Origin: Noviherbaspirillum massiliense JC206
Lineage (GTDB): Bacteria > Pseudomonadota > Gammaproteobacteria > Burkholderiales > Burkholderiaceae_D
NCBI RefSeq assembly: GCF_000312045.1
Contig: NZ_HE978635.1
Coordinates: forward strand, 374,674 to 438,673
DNA length: 64,000 nucleotides
Direction: 5' to 3'
Position numbers and translations under genes: made by a program
The notes under the pieces: generated by a model
What the model was told of the DNA's origin: nothing
The model's input: the letters and a program-made list of their open reading frames with translations, nothing else
The model's database searches: none
In this document: positions 53,979 through 63,213 of the stretch, one piece after another
Layout: the number at the start of each line of letters is the position of its first letter
Numbering within the stretch: position 1 is the stretch's first letter

Positions 53979-54153
53979 GGACAAAACCGGGATATTTGGC
54001 CGTGAAGATCTGCGCAGCCTGTTCAGCAAGGGCGTATCTAGTGGCGTTTGAGCGATGGGAATGACTCTAGGCGCTCCTGGATGCAGCCGGCCTTTTTCCG
54101 CAGCGCCGATTGCGAGCAAGAATGTCCCCTAAGCCATCCTCAAGGAAGTCGCG

Positions 54154-54972
54154 ATGAACAGCACCGACACCGACAAAGCCTTCAGCGGCTCCATCCCGAA
54201 GCTGTATGAAACCCATCTCGTTCCGCTGATCTTCCAGCCTTACGCCGACGACATGGCGCGCCGGCTGGCGTCAAGACCTCTCGCGCGCGTGCTGGAGATC
54301 GCCGCCGGCACGGGTGTCGTGACCCGCGCCCTGGCGTCCGTGTTGCCCGAGCAGGCCGCGATCATCGCCACCGACCTGAACCAGCCGATGCTCGACATGG
54401 CGTCTTCCATTGGGACCAGCCGCCCAGTGGAATGGTGTCTCGCGGATGCGATGCAACTGCCCTTCCCGGACGAAGCATTCGATGCCGTCGTATGCCAGTT
54501 CGGCGCCATGTTCTTCCCGGACAAGCCGAAGGCGTTTTCCGAGGCGCGCCGCGTGCTTAAACCGGGCGGAACCTTCATTTTCAGCGTCTGGGACAAGATC
54601 GAAGAAAATGAATTTGCCGACATCGTGACGGCAGCCCTCGCAACCCTGTTCCCCGACGACCCGCCGCGTTTCATGGCGCGCACACCGCACGGCTATCACG
54701 ACCTGGCAGCCGTCGCCCGTGATCTCGCGGGCGGCAGCTTCACCCGAACGCCCGCATTCACCACGCTCGCGGCCCGCAGCCGGGCCGACTCGCCCAGGAT
54801 GCCCGCGTTCGCCTATTGCCAGGGGACGCCGTTGCGTAACGAGATCGAGGCACGCGATGCCTCGCGGCTGGACGAAGCGACCGACGTCGCGGCAAATGCC
54901 ATTGCCGCTCGGTTCGGAAACGGTATTGTGAACGGAAAGATACAGGCGCACGTCATCACTGTCGAAAAATGA
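54154..54972 (+). CDS. class I SAM-dependent methyltransferase (UbiE-like)
   Basis: The 272-residue protein has the SAM-binding motif I VLEIAAGTGVVTRALA (about 46), motif II around ATDLNQPMLDMA, and the downstream CLADAMQLPFPDEAFDAVVC and PGGTFIFSVWD segments. This is the UbiE/Methyltransf_11 type acting on a small molecule. AAGGAAG precedes the ATG. No neighbours suggest a substrate. It reads away from the activator gene across 270 bases holding the palindrome. Confidence 0.85.
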   Translation: MNSTDTDKAFSGSIPKLYETHLVPLIFQPYADDMARRLASRPLARVLEIAAGTGVVTRALASVLPEQAAIIATDLNQPMLDMASSIGTSRPVEWCLADAMQLPFPDEAFDAVVCQFGAMFFPDKPKAFSEARRVLKPGGTFIFSVWDKIEENEFADIVTAALATLFPDDPPRFMARTPHGYHDLAAVARDLAGGSFTRTPAFTTLAARSRADSPRMPAFAYCQGTPLRNEIEARDASRLDEATDVAANAIAARFGNGIVNGKIQAHVITVEK

Positions 54973-55420
54973 TGGCTCGGCAGGGCAGGCCATGACAGCG
55001 GACATAACATCTGCAATGTTCGCGGCCCCCTGGTGTCAGTCGAATATTGACGACGGCGGGTTCGATCCGTGTTTCTCAAACAGCATCGGAGTACCGGCGC
55101 CGCGGAGCGAAGAAGCTTTTTGCGTAATTGGCATGCCGCAGACCGCAACGCTGAGCGAAAGCGCCATGGCAGTTTTTTGCGGATCGTAGCCGCGTGACCA
55201 TGGCGACTGAAAAATAGCGTTGGAGTCCGGCAGGGAAGCAAGTGAAGTCGACGGGACCGGCCCGTTCAAAGATCTGAATAAGTCGTTGTTCGCATTCGTA
55301 GAATCAGAAGATGATGGGTTCGTTGCAGCAGCGGACAGCTATGCAGCGTCAATCAGCTGACAATTCGCCGCGGCAACGCCGCTCCACGGAAAGACTATCA
55401 CCCTTATAAAGACGATCCAT
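54973..55420. other. intergenic region without a supportable gene
   Basis: The roughly 450 bases lie between convergent genes. The frames found have no ribosome binding sites or known domains. A minus-strand frame near 55036-55269 has plausible composition (MALSLSVAVCGMPITQKASS) and could be an unrecognised remnant. The region ends in a bidirectional terminator. Confidence 0.4.
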
Positions 55421-55453
55421 AAAAAAACCGCCCTATGCGGGCGGCCTTTTTTT
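55421..55453. terminator. bidirectional Rho-independent terminator
   Basis: CCGCCC (55428-55433) pairs with GGGCGG (55439-55444) across TATGC, with seven A residues before and seven T residues after. It serves the chemoreceptor operon on the minus strand, whose last stop is at 55513, and can stop plus-strand transcripts too. Confidence 0.85.
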
Positions 55454-55512
55454 AACGCTTTCCTATCCAAAGACGGTTTAGTATTTGGCGTTCGCAAATT
55501 GAGATAGGCAAG

Positions 55513-57225
55513 TCAAAACTGCTCCCACTCTTCATTAGTGGCGGGATCAACCCTGTTCGGACGATGGGGCGGCAAAGCAGCCAATACAGTAGAACTTGAC
55601 TTCTGATTCAACGGCGTCGCCGATGTGACAGAAAATTGTGTCTTCTTCGGCGCTTCTGCAACGGCAGCAGCTTGCGTGGCATGAAGCTTAAACACGCTGA
55701 CAACTTCAGCGAGTTTTCCGGCTTGATCTTGCATGGCTTCCGAAGCCGCAGCCGCTTCTTCGACCAATGCAGCATTCTGCTGTGTTACCTGATCCATCTG
55801 GCTGATAGCCTGATTGACCTGTTCGATACCCGCGGTCTGTTCCTGACTTGCGGCGGCAATCTCGCTCATGATGTCTGTCACGCGCTTGATACTGTCCACG
55901 ATCTCTTCCATCGTGGTTCCTGCCTGATCCACCAGCTTCGCGCCGATATCGACTTTGTCCACGGAGTCGCTAATGAGAGCTTTGATTTCCTTGGCTGCCG
56001 CAGCCGAGCGCTGGGCAAGATTACGCACTTCACTCGCCACAACTGCAAAGCCGCGCCCTTGTTCGCCAGCTCGTGCCGCTTCGACAGCAGCATTCAAGGC
56101 CAATATATTGGTTTGAAATGCAATACCATCGATCACGCCAATGATGTCCACGATCTTCTTCGATGCCTCATTGATAGAGGCCATGGTGCCGACTACCTGA
56201 CCTACGACTGTTCCGCCCTTGGCGGCAATGTCAGACGCAGAGGCAGCCAGCTGATTGGCTTGACGCGCATTGTCGGCATTTTGCTTCACGGTCGAAGTCA
56301 GCTCTTCCATTGAGGAGGCAGTCTCTTCCAGCGAGCTGGCTTGTTCTTCGGTACGCGACGACAAATCTTGGTTGCCGGCTGCAATCTGGCTCGACGCCGT
56401 CGCGATGGTATCTGTGCCAGACCGAACCTGCGCAACAATCTTATTCAGGTTCTCATTCATCGTCTTGAGCGCCTGCATGAGTTCGCCAGTCTCGTCTTTG
56501 GACGCGACGACAACATTGCGGCTGAGATCGCCGTCGGCAACGGTGCGAGCGACTTCCACCGCTTCACGCAATGGCACGGTAATACTGCGCGTCAGCAGCC
56601 ACGCCAGCAAGGCACCAAGGGCAAGCGCTACGCCACCGCACACCATCAGAAATGCTTTACCCGAATCGACCGCCTCATCCACTGCCGCTTTTGCGTCTTC
56701 GAAAATGCCATCTTGGAGTTTAACCAAGTCCTGAACCGATTTGTCATACGCGGCCATAGCGGGGCTCATCTTGCCCTCAATGAGCGCTTTGAAGGCTGCC
56801 GGATCCTTGCCTGGATTGTCTCGCATGGCAAAGACCTGGGTTCGAATGTCTATATATTCTTTGCGGCGCTCCCCAATGGTGGCGAGAATCTTCTTGCCTT
56901 CCTCACTTTGAATCATGGGTTTCAGCTCTTCCTGGATCTTAGTGATCTCGGCGCTTCTCGCCTTCATTCTGGCAGCGATTTCTTCATCGTCCTTGGCATC
57001 GGTGGCTCTCAGTCTGGCTTCAGTCAGACCATCATTCCCGATATTCCCGGCATACCACCTCTCGCTGAGCCGCGCTTTATGGATAGCGATATCCATTTCA
57101 TTCTTGGCTTTTGCAACATCCTGAAGCCGCATTATTCCGATCAAGGTTAGAAACAAAGTCAGTACGAGTACGGCTGCAAAGGCCATGCTAAGGCGCATGC
57201 CGATTTTCATATTGGTGAAAAACAT
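55513..57225 (-). CDS. methyl-accepting chemotaxis protein with CheR-docking tail
   Basis: The 570-residue receptor has membrane helices at about 9-30 and 186-210, a four-helix periplasmic sensor between, then HAMP and the signalling domain ([37 protein letters not shown]). It ends NEEWEQF, resembling the NWETF-type pentapeptide that tethers CheR/CheB. The ATG at 57225 has GGA upstream; a TTG at 57237 is less likely. It lies 76 bases after the cheW gene in the same direction, so the two probably form one operon. The region from here to about 61 kb is visibly more AT-rich than the rest. Confidence 0.94.
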   Translation of the reverse strand: MFFTNMKIGMRLSMAFAAVLVLTLFLTLIGIMRLQDVAKAKNEMDIAIHKARLSERWYAGNIGNDGLTEARLRATDAKDDEEIAARMKARSAEITKIQEELKPMIQSEEGKKILATIGERRKEYIDIRTQVFAMRDNPGKDPAAFKALIEGKMSPAMAAYDKSVQDLVKLQDGIFEDAKAAVDEAVDSGKAFLMVCGGVALALGALLAWLLTRSITVPLREAVEVARTVADGDLSRNVVVASKDETGELMQALKTMNENLNKIVAQVRSGTDTIATASSQIAAGNQDLSSRTEEQASSLEETASSMEELTSTVKQNADNARQANQLAASASDIAAKGGTVVGQVVGTMASINEASKKIVDIIGVIDGIAFQTNILALNAAVEAARAGEQGRGFAVVASEVRNLAQRSAAAAKEIKALISDSVDKVDIGAKLVDQAGTTMEEIVDSIKRVTDIMSEIAAASQEQTAGIEQVNQAISQMDQVTQQNAALVEEAAAASEAMQDQAGKLAEVVSVFKLHATQAAAVAEAPKKTQFSVTSATPLNQKSSSTVLAALPPHRPNRVDPATNEEWEQF

Positions 57226-57301
57226 TATTGATTCCAAAACTAAGGTGTTGATGAATAGGCTTTAGGGTTTCCCCGTCAACTAATTTGCGTACAGTGACAA
57301 A

Positions 57302-57778
57302 TCAAGCTGCCAGTTTCTCGATGAGCCCCATTTCTGCAGAGGACATGAGCTGGTCGATATCCAGCAAGATGACCATGCGCTCATCGATAGTGCCCAGACC
57401 GGTGATGTAATTGGTGTTGAGTGCGGTCCCCATTTCCGGTGCCGGCTTGATCTGTTCGCTGGTCAATGTAATGACATCCGACACGCTGTCGACCACCATA
57501 CCGATGACCCGATCGCCGATGTTAAGGATGATGACGACCGTGAACTGGTCGTAGCTGGGCGTGCCCAGCTGAAACTTGATGCGCATGTCGATGATCGGCA
57601 CGATCACCCCGCGCAGGTTGATCACGCCCTTGATGAAATCCGGGGCATTGGCAATCCGCGTCACCGCTTCATAACCGCGGATCTCCTGCACTTTCAAAAT
57701 ATTGATGCCATATTCTTCTCCGCCGAGTCGGAAGGCGAGAGATTCGACGGCAGAACTGCCTTGTTGCTCATTTTGCAT
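57302..57778 (-). CDS. cheW: chemotaxis coupling protein CheW
   Basis: The 158-residue product from ATG 57778 (GGAAG upstream) matches CheW length and sequence: [39 protein letters not shown] and [19 protein letters not shown]. The longer frame to 57955 would add 59 unrelated residues. CheW links receptors to CheA. It precedes the chemoreceptor, suggesting a dedicated receptor-coupler pair, while CheA is not in this window. Confidence 0.93.
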   Translation of the reverse strand: MQNEQQGSSAVESLAFRLGGEEYGINILKVQEIRGYEAVTRIANAPDFIKGVINLRGVIVPIIDMRIKFQLGTPSYDQFTVVIILNIGDRVIGMVVDSVSDVITLTSEQIKPAPEMGTALNTNYITGLGTIDERMVILLDIDQLMSSAEMGLIEKLAA

Positions 57779-58142
57779 GACACAGCTTCCATTCTGAAAA
57801 TCGTAAAGTCGTAGCGAAGGCGTTCCGCTTGATTGCAAAGAACTCGATCCCACTGCAGCCGTTAACGACGGCGCGCGCATGGACTTTAGGTCCTTCTTCA
57901 GATTAATTGGGGGAAACAGAAATAGGATAGTCGCTTCAACACAGTGGCGATCCAATGAGAAGTTGGGAGAAAGCGGTGTTGTCTGGTGCTATGAGTGAGT
58001 ACGAGCGAGCGACCTGCGCCTATCACACTGACAATTGGGAGAGTATTTCAGCGAGCTCATCCCGATTCGTAAGCGACAGAGTTGTTACCGTTTGTTTCAA
58101 ATACATGTCAGCGAGACATTACTAATTGACCTGTTTGTAATG

Positions 58143-58195
58143 AATAAAGCGTAATATTGCCGCGCGGCATCATTTGTCTTGATGCGCGCTTTATT
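58143..58195 (+). promoter_or_regulatory. stem-loop in the leader of the gamma-glutamyltransferase gene
   Basis: AATAAAGCG (58143-58151) and CGCTTTATT (58187-58195) are perfect reverse complements; inside, GCATCA and TGATGC also pair. The structure ends five bases before the AAGGAG ribosome binding site, so it could influence translation. A TTGACC at 58126-58131 may be a -35, but no well-spaced -10 is evident. Confidence 0.4.
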
Positions 58196-58214
58196 TATTA
58201 AGGAGAAGTAGTCA

Positions 58215-59954
58215 ATGTTGCACCCGAAGTCAGCCCCATTCCCCGCACTGCTGGCGCTAACACTAGCGGCGGCCAGTGCACAGGCAGTCGAGCAAACCGG
58301 TAAATATTGCGATACGCCGTCGCGCTGCATGAATCCGGCCACGACGCAAGCCATGGTTACCACTTCCAACTACCAGGCGACTCAGGCAGCTGTCCAAGTG
58401 TTGAAGGAAGGCGGCACGGCAGTTGACGCCGCCATCGCGGCAGCCTCGACCCTGGCAGTGGTCTATCCGCAAATGAATACCATTGGCGGCGACAATTTCT
58501 GGCTGATCTACAACGCAAAAACGGGCGAGCTGCGCGCGCTGAATGCAAGCGGTCGCGCTGGCGAAAAGGCCACCATCGCTTTCTACAAGAACCAGGGATT
58601 TTCCAAGATTCCGTCGCGAGGCTATCTGGCAGCCAATACGGTGCCCGGCGCCGTATCCGGCTGGGACGCGGCCTATCGCTACTCGCAAGCGAGCATGGGA
58701 AGCAAGATGAAATGGCGCCGCCTGCTCGATTCCGCTATTGGCTACGCCGAAAATGGGTTCGTGGTGACACCCTCCCTGGAAATGTGGGGCAAGATCAACG
58801 TGGATCCGAAGGACTCGGAGTTCCGCAACCTGCAGCGCTTCGAAGGATTTAAAAAGACTTACCTCAAAGCCGATGGCTCGCCCTACAATGCTGGCGAAAT
58901 CATGAAGCTGCCAGAATTGGCTGCGTCACTGCGACTGATCGCCAAGGATGGCGCGAAGGCGTTTTACCAAGGACCGATTGCCGACAAGATCGTGCAAGAC
59001 CTGCAGGCGCATGGCGGTGTACTGACCAAGAAAGATTTCGCGCAGCATACCGCTAACTGGGTGCAACCGCTGCATGTGAATTATCGTGACACCGTCGCCT
59101 ATAACTTCCCGCCCAACACGCAAGGATTTGCATCCTTGGAAATCCTCAACATCCTCAACAACTTGGATGTCAAGGCTGCTGGCGAAGGCAGTGCTGATTA
59201 TTACCACATGCTGATCGAAGCGACCAAGGAAGCTTTTGCCGACCGCGATCAGTACCTGTCCGACCCGGATTTCGTCAAGATTCCGTTGGACTACCTGCTG
59301 TCACCGAAGCATGGTCAGGAACAGGCTGCCCGCATCAAAATGGCCCAAGCCGCTGCCACAGTCAAGCCGCTCGAACCCAAAGGCGATACAGTTTGGTTCG
59401 GCATTGTGGATAGCCAGGGCAACGCCGTGTCCCTGATCCAGAGCATTTACCATGACTTCGGTTCGGCCATCGTTCCGGCTGGTACGGGCGTGTTGCTGCA
59501 AAACCGCGGCAGCTTTTTTTCACTCGACCCGCAGCACGTGAATCATTTAGAGCCAGGCAAGCGCACATTCCATACGCTTAACCCAGCCATGCTGATGAAA
59601 GGTGGAAAGCCTTACCTGGTGTACGGCACCATGGGTGGTGAAGGGCAACCGCAGACGCAAGCGGCAATTGTCACTCGTATCGTCGACTTTGGCATGAGCC
59701 CGCAAGACGCGATCAATGGTCCACGCTGGCTGCATGGCCGCACCTGGGGCGTTTCCACCAACGACTTGAAGATCGAAGGCAGGGTGCCGGCAGCAGTGAC
59801 CGAGGAATTGAAAAAGCGCGGCCATCCGGTCAAAGTCGTCGACAACTTTACGGATGCGATGGGGCATGCAGGCGCCATTCTGATTGACCCAGTCACCGGC
59901 GTGCGCTACGGCGCGACCGATCCGCGCGGCGACGGCTTGGCTGCCGGCTTCTAA
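58215..59954 (+). CDS. gamma-glutamyltransferase-family Ntn hydrolase
   Basis: The 579-residue precursor has a signal peptide (ALLALTLAAASAQA). The autocleavage site is in PKGDTVWFGIVDSQGNAVSL, with Thr about 392 as new N-terminal nucleophile; downstream LLQNRGSFFSL and GTMGGEGQPQ match the oxyanion and substrate residues of the family. DTVWFG replaces the TTHFS of classical GGT and fits the YwrD/acylase-like branch, so the substrate may be a gamma-glutamyl compound or another amide. AAGGAG precedes the ATG. It acts in the periplasm. No operon partner. Confidence 0.88.
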   Translation: MLHPKSAPFPALLALTLAAASAQAVEQTGKYCDTPSRCMNPATTQAMVTTSNYQATQAAVQVLKEGGTAVDAAIAAASTLAVVYPQMNTIGGDNFWLIYNAKTGELRALNASGRAGEKATIAFYKNQGFSKIPSRGYLAANTVPGAVSGWDAAYRYSQASMGSKMKWRRLLDSAIGYAENGFVVTPSLEMWGKINVDPKDSEFRNLQRFEGFKKTYLKADGSPYNAGEIMKLPELAASLRLIAKDGAKAFYQGPIADKIVQDLQAHGGVLTKKDFAQHTANWVQPLHVNYRDTVAYNFPPNTQGFASLEILNILNNLDVKAAGEGSADYYHMLIEATKEAFADRDQYLSDPDFVKIPLDYLLSPKHGQEQAARIKMAQAAATVKPLEPKGDTVWFGIVDSQGNAVSLIQSIYHDFGSAIVPAGTGVLLQNRGSFFSLDPQHVNHLEPGKRTFHTLNPAMLMKGGKPYLVYGTMGGEGQPQTQAAIVTRIVDFGMSPQDAINGPRWLHGRTWGVSTNDLKIEGRVPAAVTEELKKRGHPVKVVDNFTDAMGHAGAILIDPVTGVRYGATDPRGDGLAAGF

Positions 59955-60259
59955 GGCCTCCGAGCTACCGCAAGGGTACTCGGTGGCCGGATCACCGGGT
60001 ACCCAGCAATGTTGCTTGAAACGTCGCGCAATGTAGCGACAAAAGTTGACCCTGCATTTGAACAACTTCGGCAAATGCAACCTGCGATCCTCAACTGCAC
60101 AGTTGAGCAGTTGGGGCTCGCTGGAATACCTGCAGCAAAATTTCGGTGTCGCGACCGGATTCTGGCAATGTAGCCGAGTCCTGTCCTGGCTATCTGGCGC
60201 GCCAATCCGGCGGCCGTGCCCATCTTCCCAATTACGTCGAATGCCGCTGTTCGCAAAAT
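59955..60259. other. degraded intergenic DNA after the gamma-glutamyltransferase
   Basis: No supportable gene. A plus-strand 54-codon frame at 60009-60173 reads VDPAFEQLRQMQPAIL and might be a scrap of a solute-binding protein, but it has no ribosome binding site and the match is from memory only. Together with the following recombinase remnant this looks like a gene graveyard. Confidence 0.35.
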
Positions 60260-60696
60260 TCACTCATCGATAAATCGATTGAGTGCGCTTCCGGTTTCAA
60301 GGAATAGACTGATGAAATACTGGACCAAGCGAAGACTATCCATTGACTGAGGGCGCATGCCAGCGCGATATAGCAGACGGGCAATTAGCAGGTCCACATC
60401 TTCCAATTGAGCAAAGCTACGCTTTAGCTCTCCTATGGCGCCAGTACAGTGGGTCGCCCCAGCAGCTTGGAGCTGGCGCAGGTTGGCAAGTCGAGGCAAG
60501 GCCACCCGCAACACATTCTCGTAAAAAAAGGCAGCGCGCAAAGTGCCTGACGACGCGTCGTGACCGATACCTGCTGCTCATCGGCCAGATACGTAAGATC
60601 AGCGTGCACTGCGAACGGACCCACGATGGCCGGATGGCGCAGGGGTGAAACCGGATATAGCATTTTTTGGTGTCCACGTTCTGGCAATCGCGTCAA
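60260..60696 (-). pseudogene. frameshifted, truncated tyrosine recombinase (integron-integrase-like)
   Basis: Two minus-strand frames add up to part of a tyrosine recombinase. The first (60696 to about 60525) reads HPAIVGPFAVHADLTYLADE and QQVSVTTRRQALCALPFF, matching the N-terminal SAM-like core-binding domain. The second (60541 down to about 60322) reads AAFFYENVLRVALPRLANL and AQLEDVDLLIARLLYRAGMR, matching the inter-domain region and the first catalytic arginine block (LLYGTGMRL in integrases). The shift lies near 60530. The rest of the catalytic domain (H-x-x-R and Tyr) is absent. It marks a former mobile element or integron in this AT-richer stretch. Confidence 0.65.
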
Positions 60697-60962
60697 AGGG
60701 CATTGAATTCGCTTGAGGGTAATTTCGCCGGCACATTGGTTTCGTATCCCGGAGCTCGCACGTTACAGTTGTTATCAAGAATGGCGAGCGCATCGGCGAG
60801 ATTGGTGCGCATGACAGAGATCTGAGCAATGCCGATGCGATGTATACGAACGACGATGCTAGTCTAGAACACGTTCTCTACCAAATGTAGACGCGGTATT
60901 TCGAATCGTGCGGACCTGCACCTATCTTAGAAAACCAATGCACCGCTTAAAAGGAGACAATC

Positions 60963-61394
60963 TTGGCGGAAGTCCCATCCATCTTTTCGCTTGCAGGCGA
61001 AGACCGGGCACAGCTGGACAAGCAAAGAGCCGTTGTCGAGCACTACCTTGCCGATGAAGAATCAAGGAAGAGGTACCAGACGGCAGCAGGAAAGCTAGGG
61101 ACCCTGCGAGCCCTGCTGGAGGCCAGGGTATTCAAGCCGGAGCAGAGCTATGAACTGCAGTGCATGGGCGTGGTGCCGGGCGATGCATTCGTGCAGGACA
61201 TGGTTTTTGAATGGGTGATTGTCGAAGATGAGCAGGGCCGGGACCCGGCCATCCGATATCGGGACACGAGCATCATTCTGTACCCGTTTACGATGATTTC
61301 CAAGCGGATCGAGCGTGGGGACGAGGTCGACATTTTCGATCTCTACAACGGCATTGCCGGCAGGGTAGAGGAGATGGCCGCAAACGGATTTTGA
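60963..61394 (+). CDS. DUF3806-like protein of unknown function
   Basis: The 143-residue protein starts at TTG 60963 with AAAGGAGA upstream. It contains an N-terminal helical part (DRAQLDKQRAVVEHYLADEE) and a beta-rich part with FEWVIVEDEQGRDPAIRYRD and LYPFTMISKRIERGDEVDIF, which fits my recollection of DUF3806. No signal or membrane segment. It is convergent with the PP2C phosphatase. Function unknown. Confidence 0.6.
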   Translation: MAEVPSIFSLAGEDRAQLDKQRAVVEHYLADEESRKRYQTAAGKLGTLRALLEARVFKPEQSYELQCMGVVPGDAFVQDMVFEWVIVEDEQGRDPAIRYRDTSIILYPFTMISKRIERGDEVDIFDLYNGIAGRVEEMAANGF

Positions 61395-61484
61395 AGAGCG
61401 ATAAGCCACTTCGTGCAATACAGGCGGCAGGCTGGCGCATGAACGATGCAGCGAAAGCACGCTGAGCGTATCTTGCGCATCCGT

Positions 61485-62243
61485 TCACAGCGCCGGATTC
61501 AGCACCGTCCTCTCGCCATGGTCCGCATCTTCCGCACGCACCACCACCGCTGAAATATTGTCGCGCCCGCCATGCCGGAGCGCCAGGTCGACCAGTGCCG
61601 AGGCGGCCTGATCGCAGTCGCCGGCCGCCAGCACATCGCGCATTTCCTGCTCGCTCACTTCATTGCTCAGGCCGTCGCTGCACAGCAGGAACATGTCGCC
61701 ATCCTTGGCCTGAGTCGTTTCTTCTTCCAGCTCCAGCAGGTCATCGGCGCCGATGGCCCGCGTGATCAGGTTGCGGGCAGGGTGCTGCAGGGCTTCTTCG
61801 GGAGTGATCCTGCCGCTGGCCATCAGTTCTTCGACCTGGCTGTGGTCGCGCGTCAACTGCTTCAGCCGGCCATTGCGCAAGCGATAGATGCGGCTGTCGC
61901 CCACCCACAGGTAGCCGCAATGGTGGCCACATGCAAGCAGCACGACGACGGTGCTGCCGATGATCGGCACGTTCCGGTTGACTGCTTCGGTGCGAAGCTG
62001 ATGGTTTACGGCCTGCAGGCCGTTGCGTGCAGCAGCAAGGAATTCCAGCAGGTCATTCGGGGGAGGAAGCGCGTTCAGGGTATCGACAATCATGCGGCTT
62101 GCGAGATCGCCGGACGCATGCCCGCCCATGCCGTCGGCCACAGCCCATATGCCACGGTCCGGCTGGTCGAGGCACGCATCCTCGTTGCGCTGGCGGACCC
62201 GGCCTGTGTGGGAAAGGGAAGCTGATGTCCAGCGAAATTGCAT
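61485..62243 (-). CDS. PP2C-family serine/threonine phosphatase
   Basis: The 252-residue enzyme has the PP2C metal-site motifs in order: RQRNEDACL, VADGMGGHASGDLAS, GSTVVVLL, WVGDSRIYRL, LLCSDGLSNEVS and GGRDNISAVVV. It removes phosphate from Ser/Thr proteins and normally opposes a Hanks-type kinase, which is not in this window. The ATG at 62243 lacks a clear ribosome binding site but gives the expected N-terminus (SASLSHTGRVRQRNED). It lies downstream of the double-glycine peptide gene in the same direction, about 370 bases away, beyond a terminator. The space 62244-62549 shows nothing else recognisable. Confidence 0.92.
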   Translation of the reverse strand: MQFRWTSASLSHTGRVRQRNEDACLDQPDRGIWAVADGMGGHASGDLASRMIVDTLNALPPPNDLLEFLAAARNGLQAVNHQLRTEAVNRNVPIIGSTVVVLLACGHHCGYLWVGDSRIYRLRNGRLKQLTRDHSQVEELMASGRITPEEALQHPARNLITRAIGADDLLELEEETTQAKDGDMFLLCSDGLSNEVSEQEMRDVLAAGDCDQAASALVDLALRHGGRDNISAVVVRAEDADHGERTVLNPAL

Positions 62244-62549
62244 TCGTTGAAGGCGCTGCTTGGAGTTCGTTCAATAACAGGGGACCACCTCAGTCGGCGC
62301 AAGGCCAATGCATGGCGACGTGAACATGGTTGACGGATACCAGGAGCTGCATGGGCAGCCTGTCGTATTGTAGGAAATTCCAGCCTCTGCGGAGAGGGGA
62401 TCGTGTGCGGAGTGTGACCTGGCTCACGCCTTGCAGCGTCTCAAGATGGAATGCTGACAATGCGCGATTGTTGAGCGGCATGGCAGCGTTCATTGAGCTG
62501 TTGAGACAGGGAGAAGCAGGTGGTGCCGACATCGTCACGGCCGGTACGC

Positions 62550-62590
62550 AAAAGCCGCGCCGCAGCGGGGAATGTTTCTCCCGCTGCGGC
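62550..62590 (-). terminator. terminator of the double-glycine peptide gene
   Basis: GCCGCAGCGGG (62559-62569) and CCCGCTGCGGC (62580-62590) form a perfect 11-bp stem with a 10-base loop. On the minus strand it is followed by GCGGCTTTT, a short T tract. It begins 27 bases after the peptide stop. Confidence 0.7.
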
Positions 62591-62616
62591 ACGCTTGCAG
62601 GCTTATGAGGGCCTGA

Positions 62617-62820
62617 TCAGAACGCCCACATCGGAACCTTGGGGAAGTAGCCGTTGTTGACGGTAACCACGCTGGACAGATCGACCTGGGTCACGGAAGC
62701 GACATTGCCGATGCCGTTCTGGCCGATGACGGACACGTTGGTGCCGCCACGTACGGCGCGCATGGCTTTGCGGTCGAGGTCCTGGCTGAGGGGCAGGTCT
62801 TTGATCATGAGTGCGGACAT
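62617..62820 (-). CDS. double-glycine leader peptide, candidate substrate of the C39 exporter
   Basis: The 67-residue product starts at ATG 62820 with AAGGAG at ideal distance. Leader residues 1-26 read MSALMIKDLPLSQDLDRKAM then RAVRGG; hydrophobic residues at -4 (Val23), -7 (Met20) and -12 (Leu15) are exactly those C39 peptidases recognise. The 41-residue core begins TNVSVIGQNGIGNVASVTQ and contains Q34-x4-N39-x5-Q45, the core spacing of a curlin repeat, and ends YFPKVPMWAF. No cysteine, so no disulfides or lanthionines. A sigma-54 promoter lies 66-81 bases upstream. It could be a microcin, a signal or a small amyloid former; function unknown. Confidence 0.8.
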   Translation of the reverse strand: MSALMIKDLPLSQDLDRKAMRAVRGGTNVSVIGQNGIGNVASVTQVDLSSVVTVNNGYFPKVPMWAF

Positions 62821-62885
62821 GGTGATTCTCCTTGAGTAAGTTGGGTTGAGAGTTGTGAGCATTTGATTGCACACGCCAGACATAC

Positions 62886-62901
62886 AGCAGGGACTGTGCC
62901 A
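62886..62901 (-). promoter_or_regulatory. sigma-54 promoter of the double-glycine peptide gene
   Basis: On the minus strand TGGCACAGTCCCTGCT (62901 to 62886) matches the -24/-12 consensus TGGCAC-N5-TTGCW except for the first T of TTGC, with GG and GC ten bases apart as required. Transcription would start near 62874, about 54 bases before the ATG. Confidence 0.65.
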
Positions 62902-63037
62902 GTCGCGGCCCTGCCTTCGCTGGCATGACCCAAGTCTTTGAATAAAAAGGGAAATAGAAGAACGTCAAGCGCGCGAAGTGGCGTCGTTGCTTGGCGAGGC
63001 GCCATGGAGATGATGGGCGGTGGCCAACAGCTTGCAG

Positions 63038-63058
63038 CGCACTGTCTGGCACAGTGCG
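63038..63058. promoter_or_regulatory. 21-bp palindrome, putative activator binding site
   Basis: CGCACTGT (63038-63045) and ACAGTGCG (63051-63058) are perfect reverse complements around CTGGC. The centre is about 175 bases upstream of the predicted peptide-gene transcription start, a standard place for a sigma-54 activator site. It could instead serve the divergent chrA gene, which starts at 63214. Confidence 0.5.
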
Positions 63059-63213
63059 ACATCTCGGTGCCTGTGGCGCTGCGGGCCACGGTAACGTGCA
63101 TTCATGCTTAAGTGAAGCAGGAAATTTGCTAAATCGTTCCGGATGGAGGTGACTGTCCTCATTCTTTTCATTACCCTTAGTGCGTTCGATAACAATCCCG
63201 CAAGTGATACCTG

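Noticed and set aside
55050-55075. GGTTCGATCC, similar to a tRNA T-loop
   Set aside because: The flanking bases do not form the T stem and no acceptor or anticodon arm can be drawn around it.
60009-60173. Plus-strand 54-codon frame resembling a solute-binding protein fragment
   Set aside because: No ribosome binding site, very short, and the resemblance rests on one motif; mentioned only in the description of that region.
62330-62608. 92-codon plus-strand frame opposite the peptide-gene terminator
   Set aside because: It has no ribosome binding site or domain and runs through the inverted repeat of the terminator.
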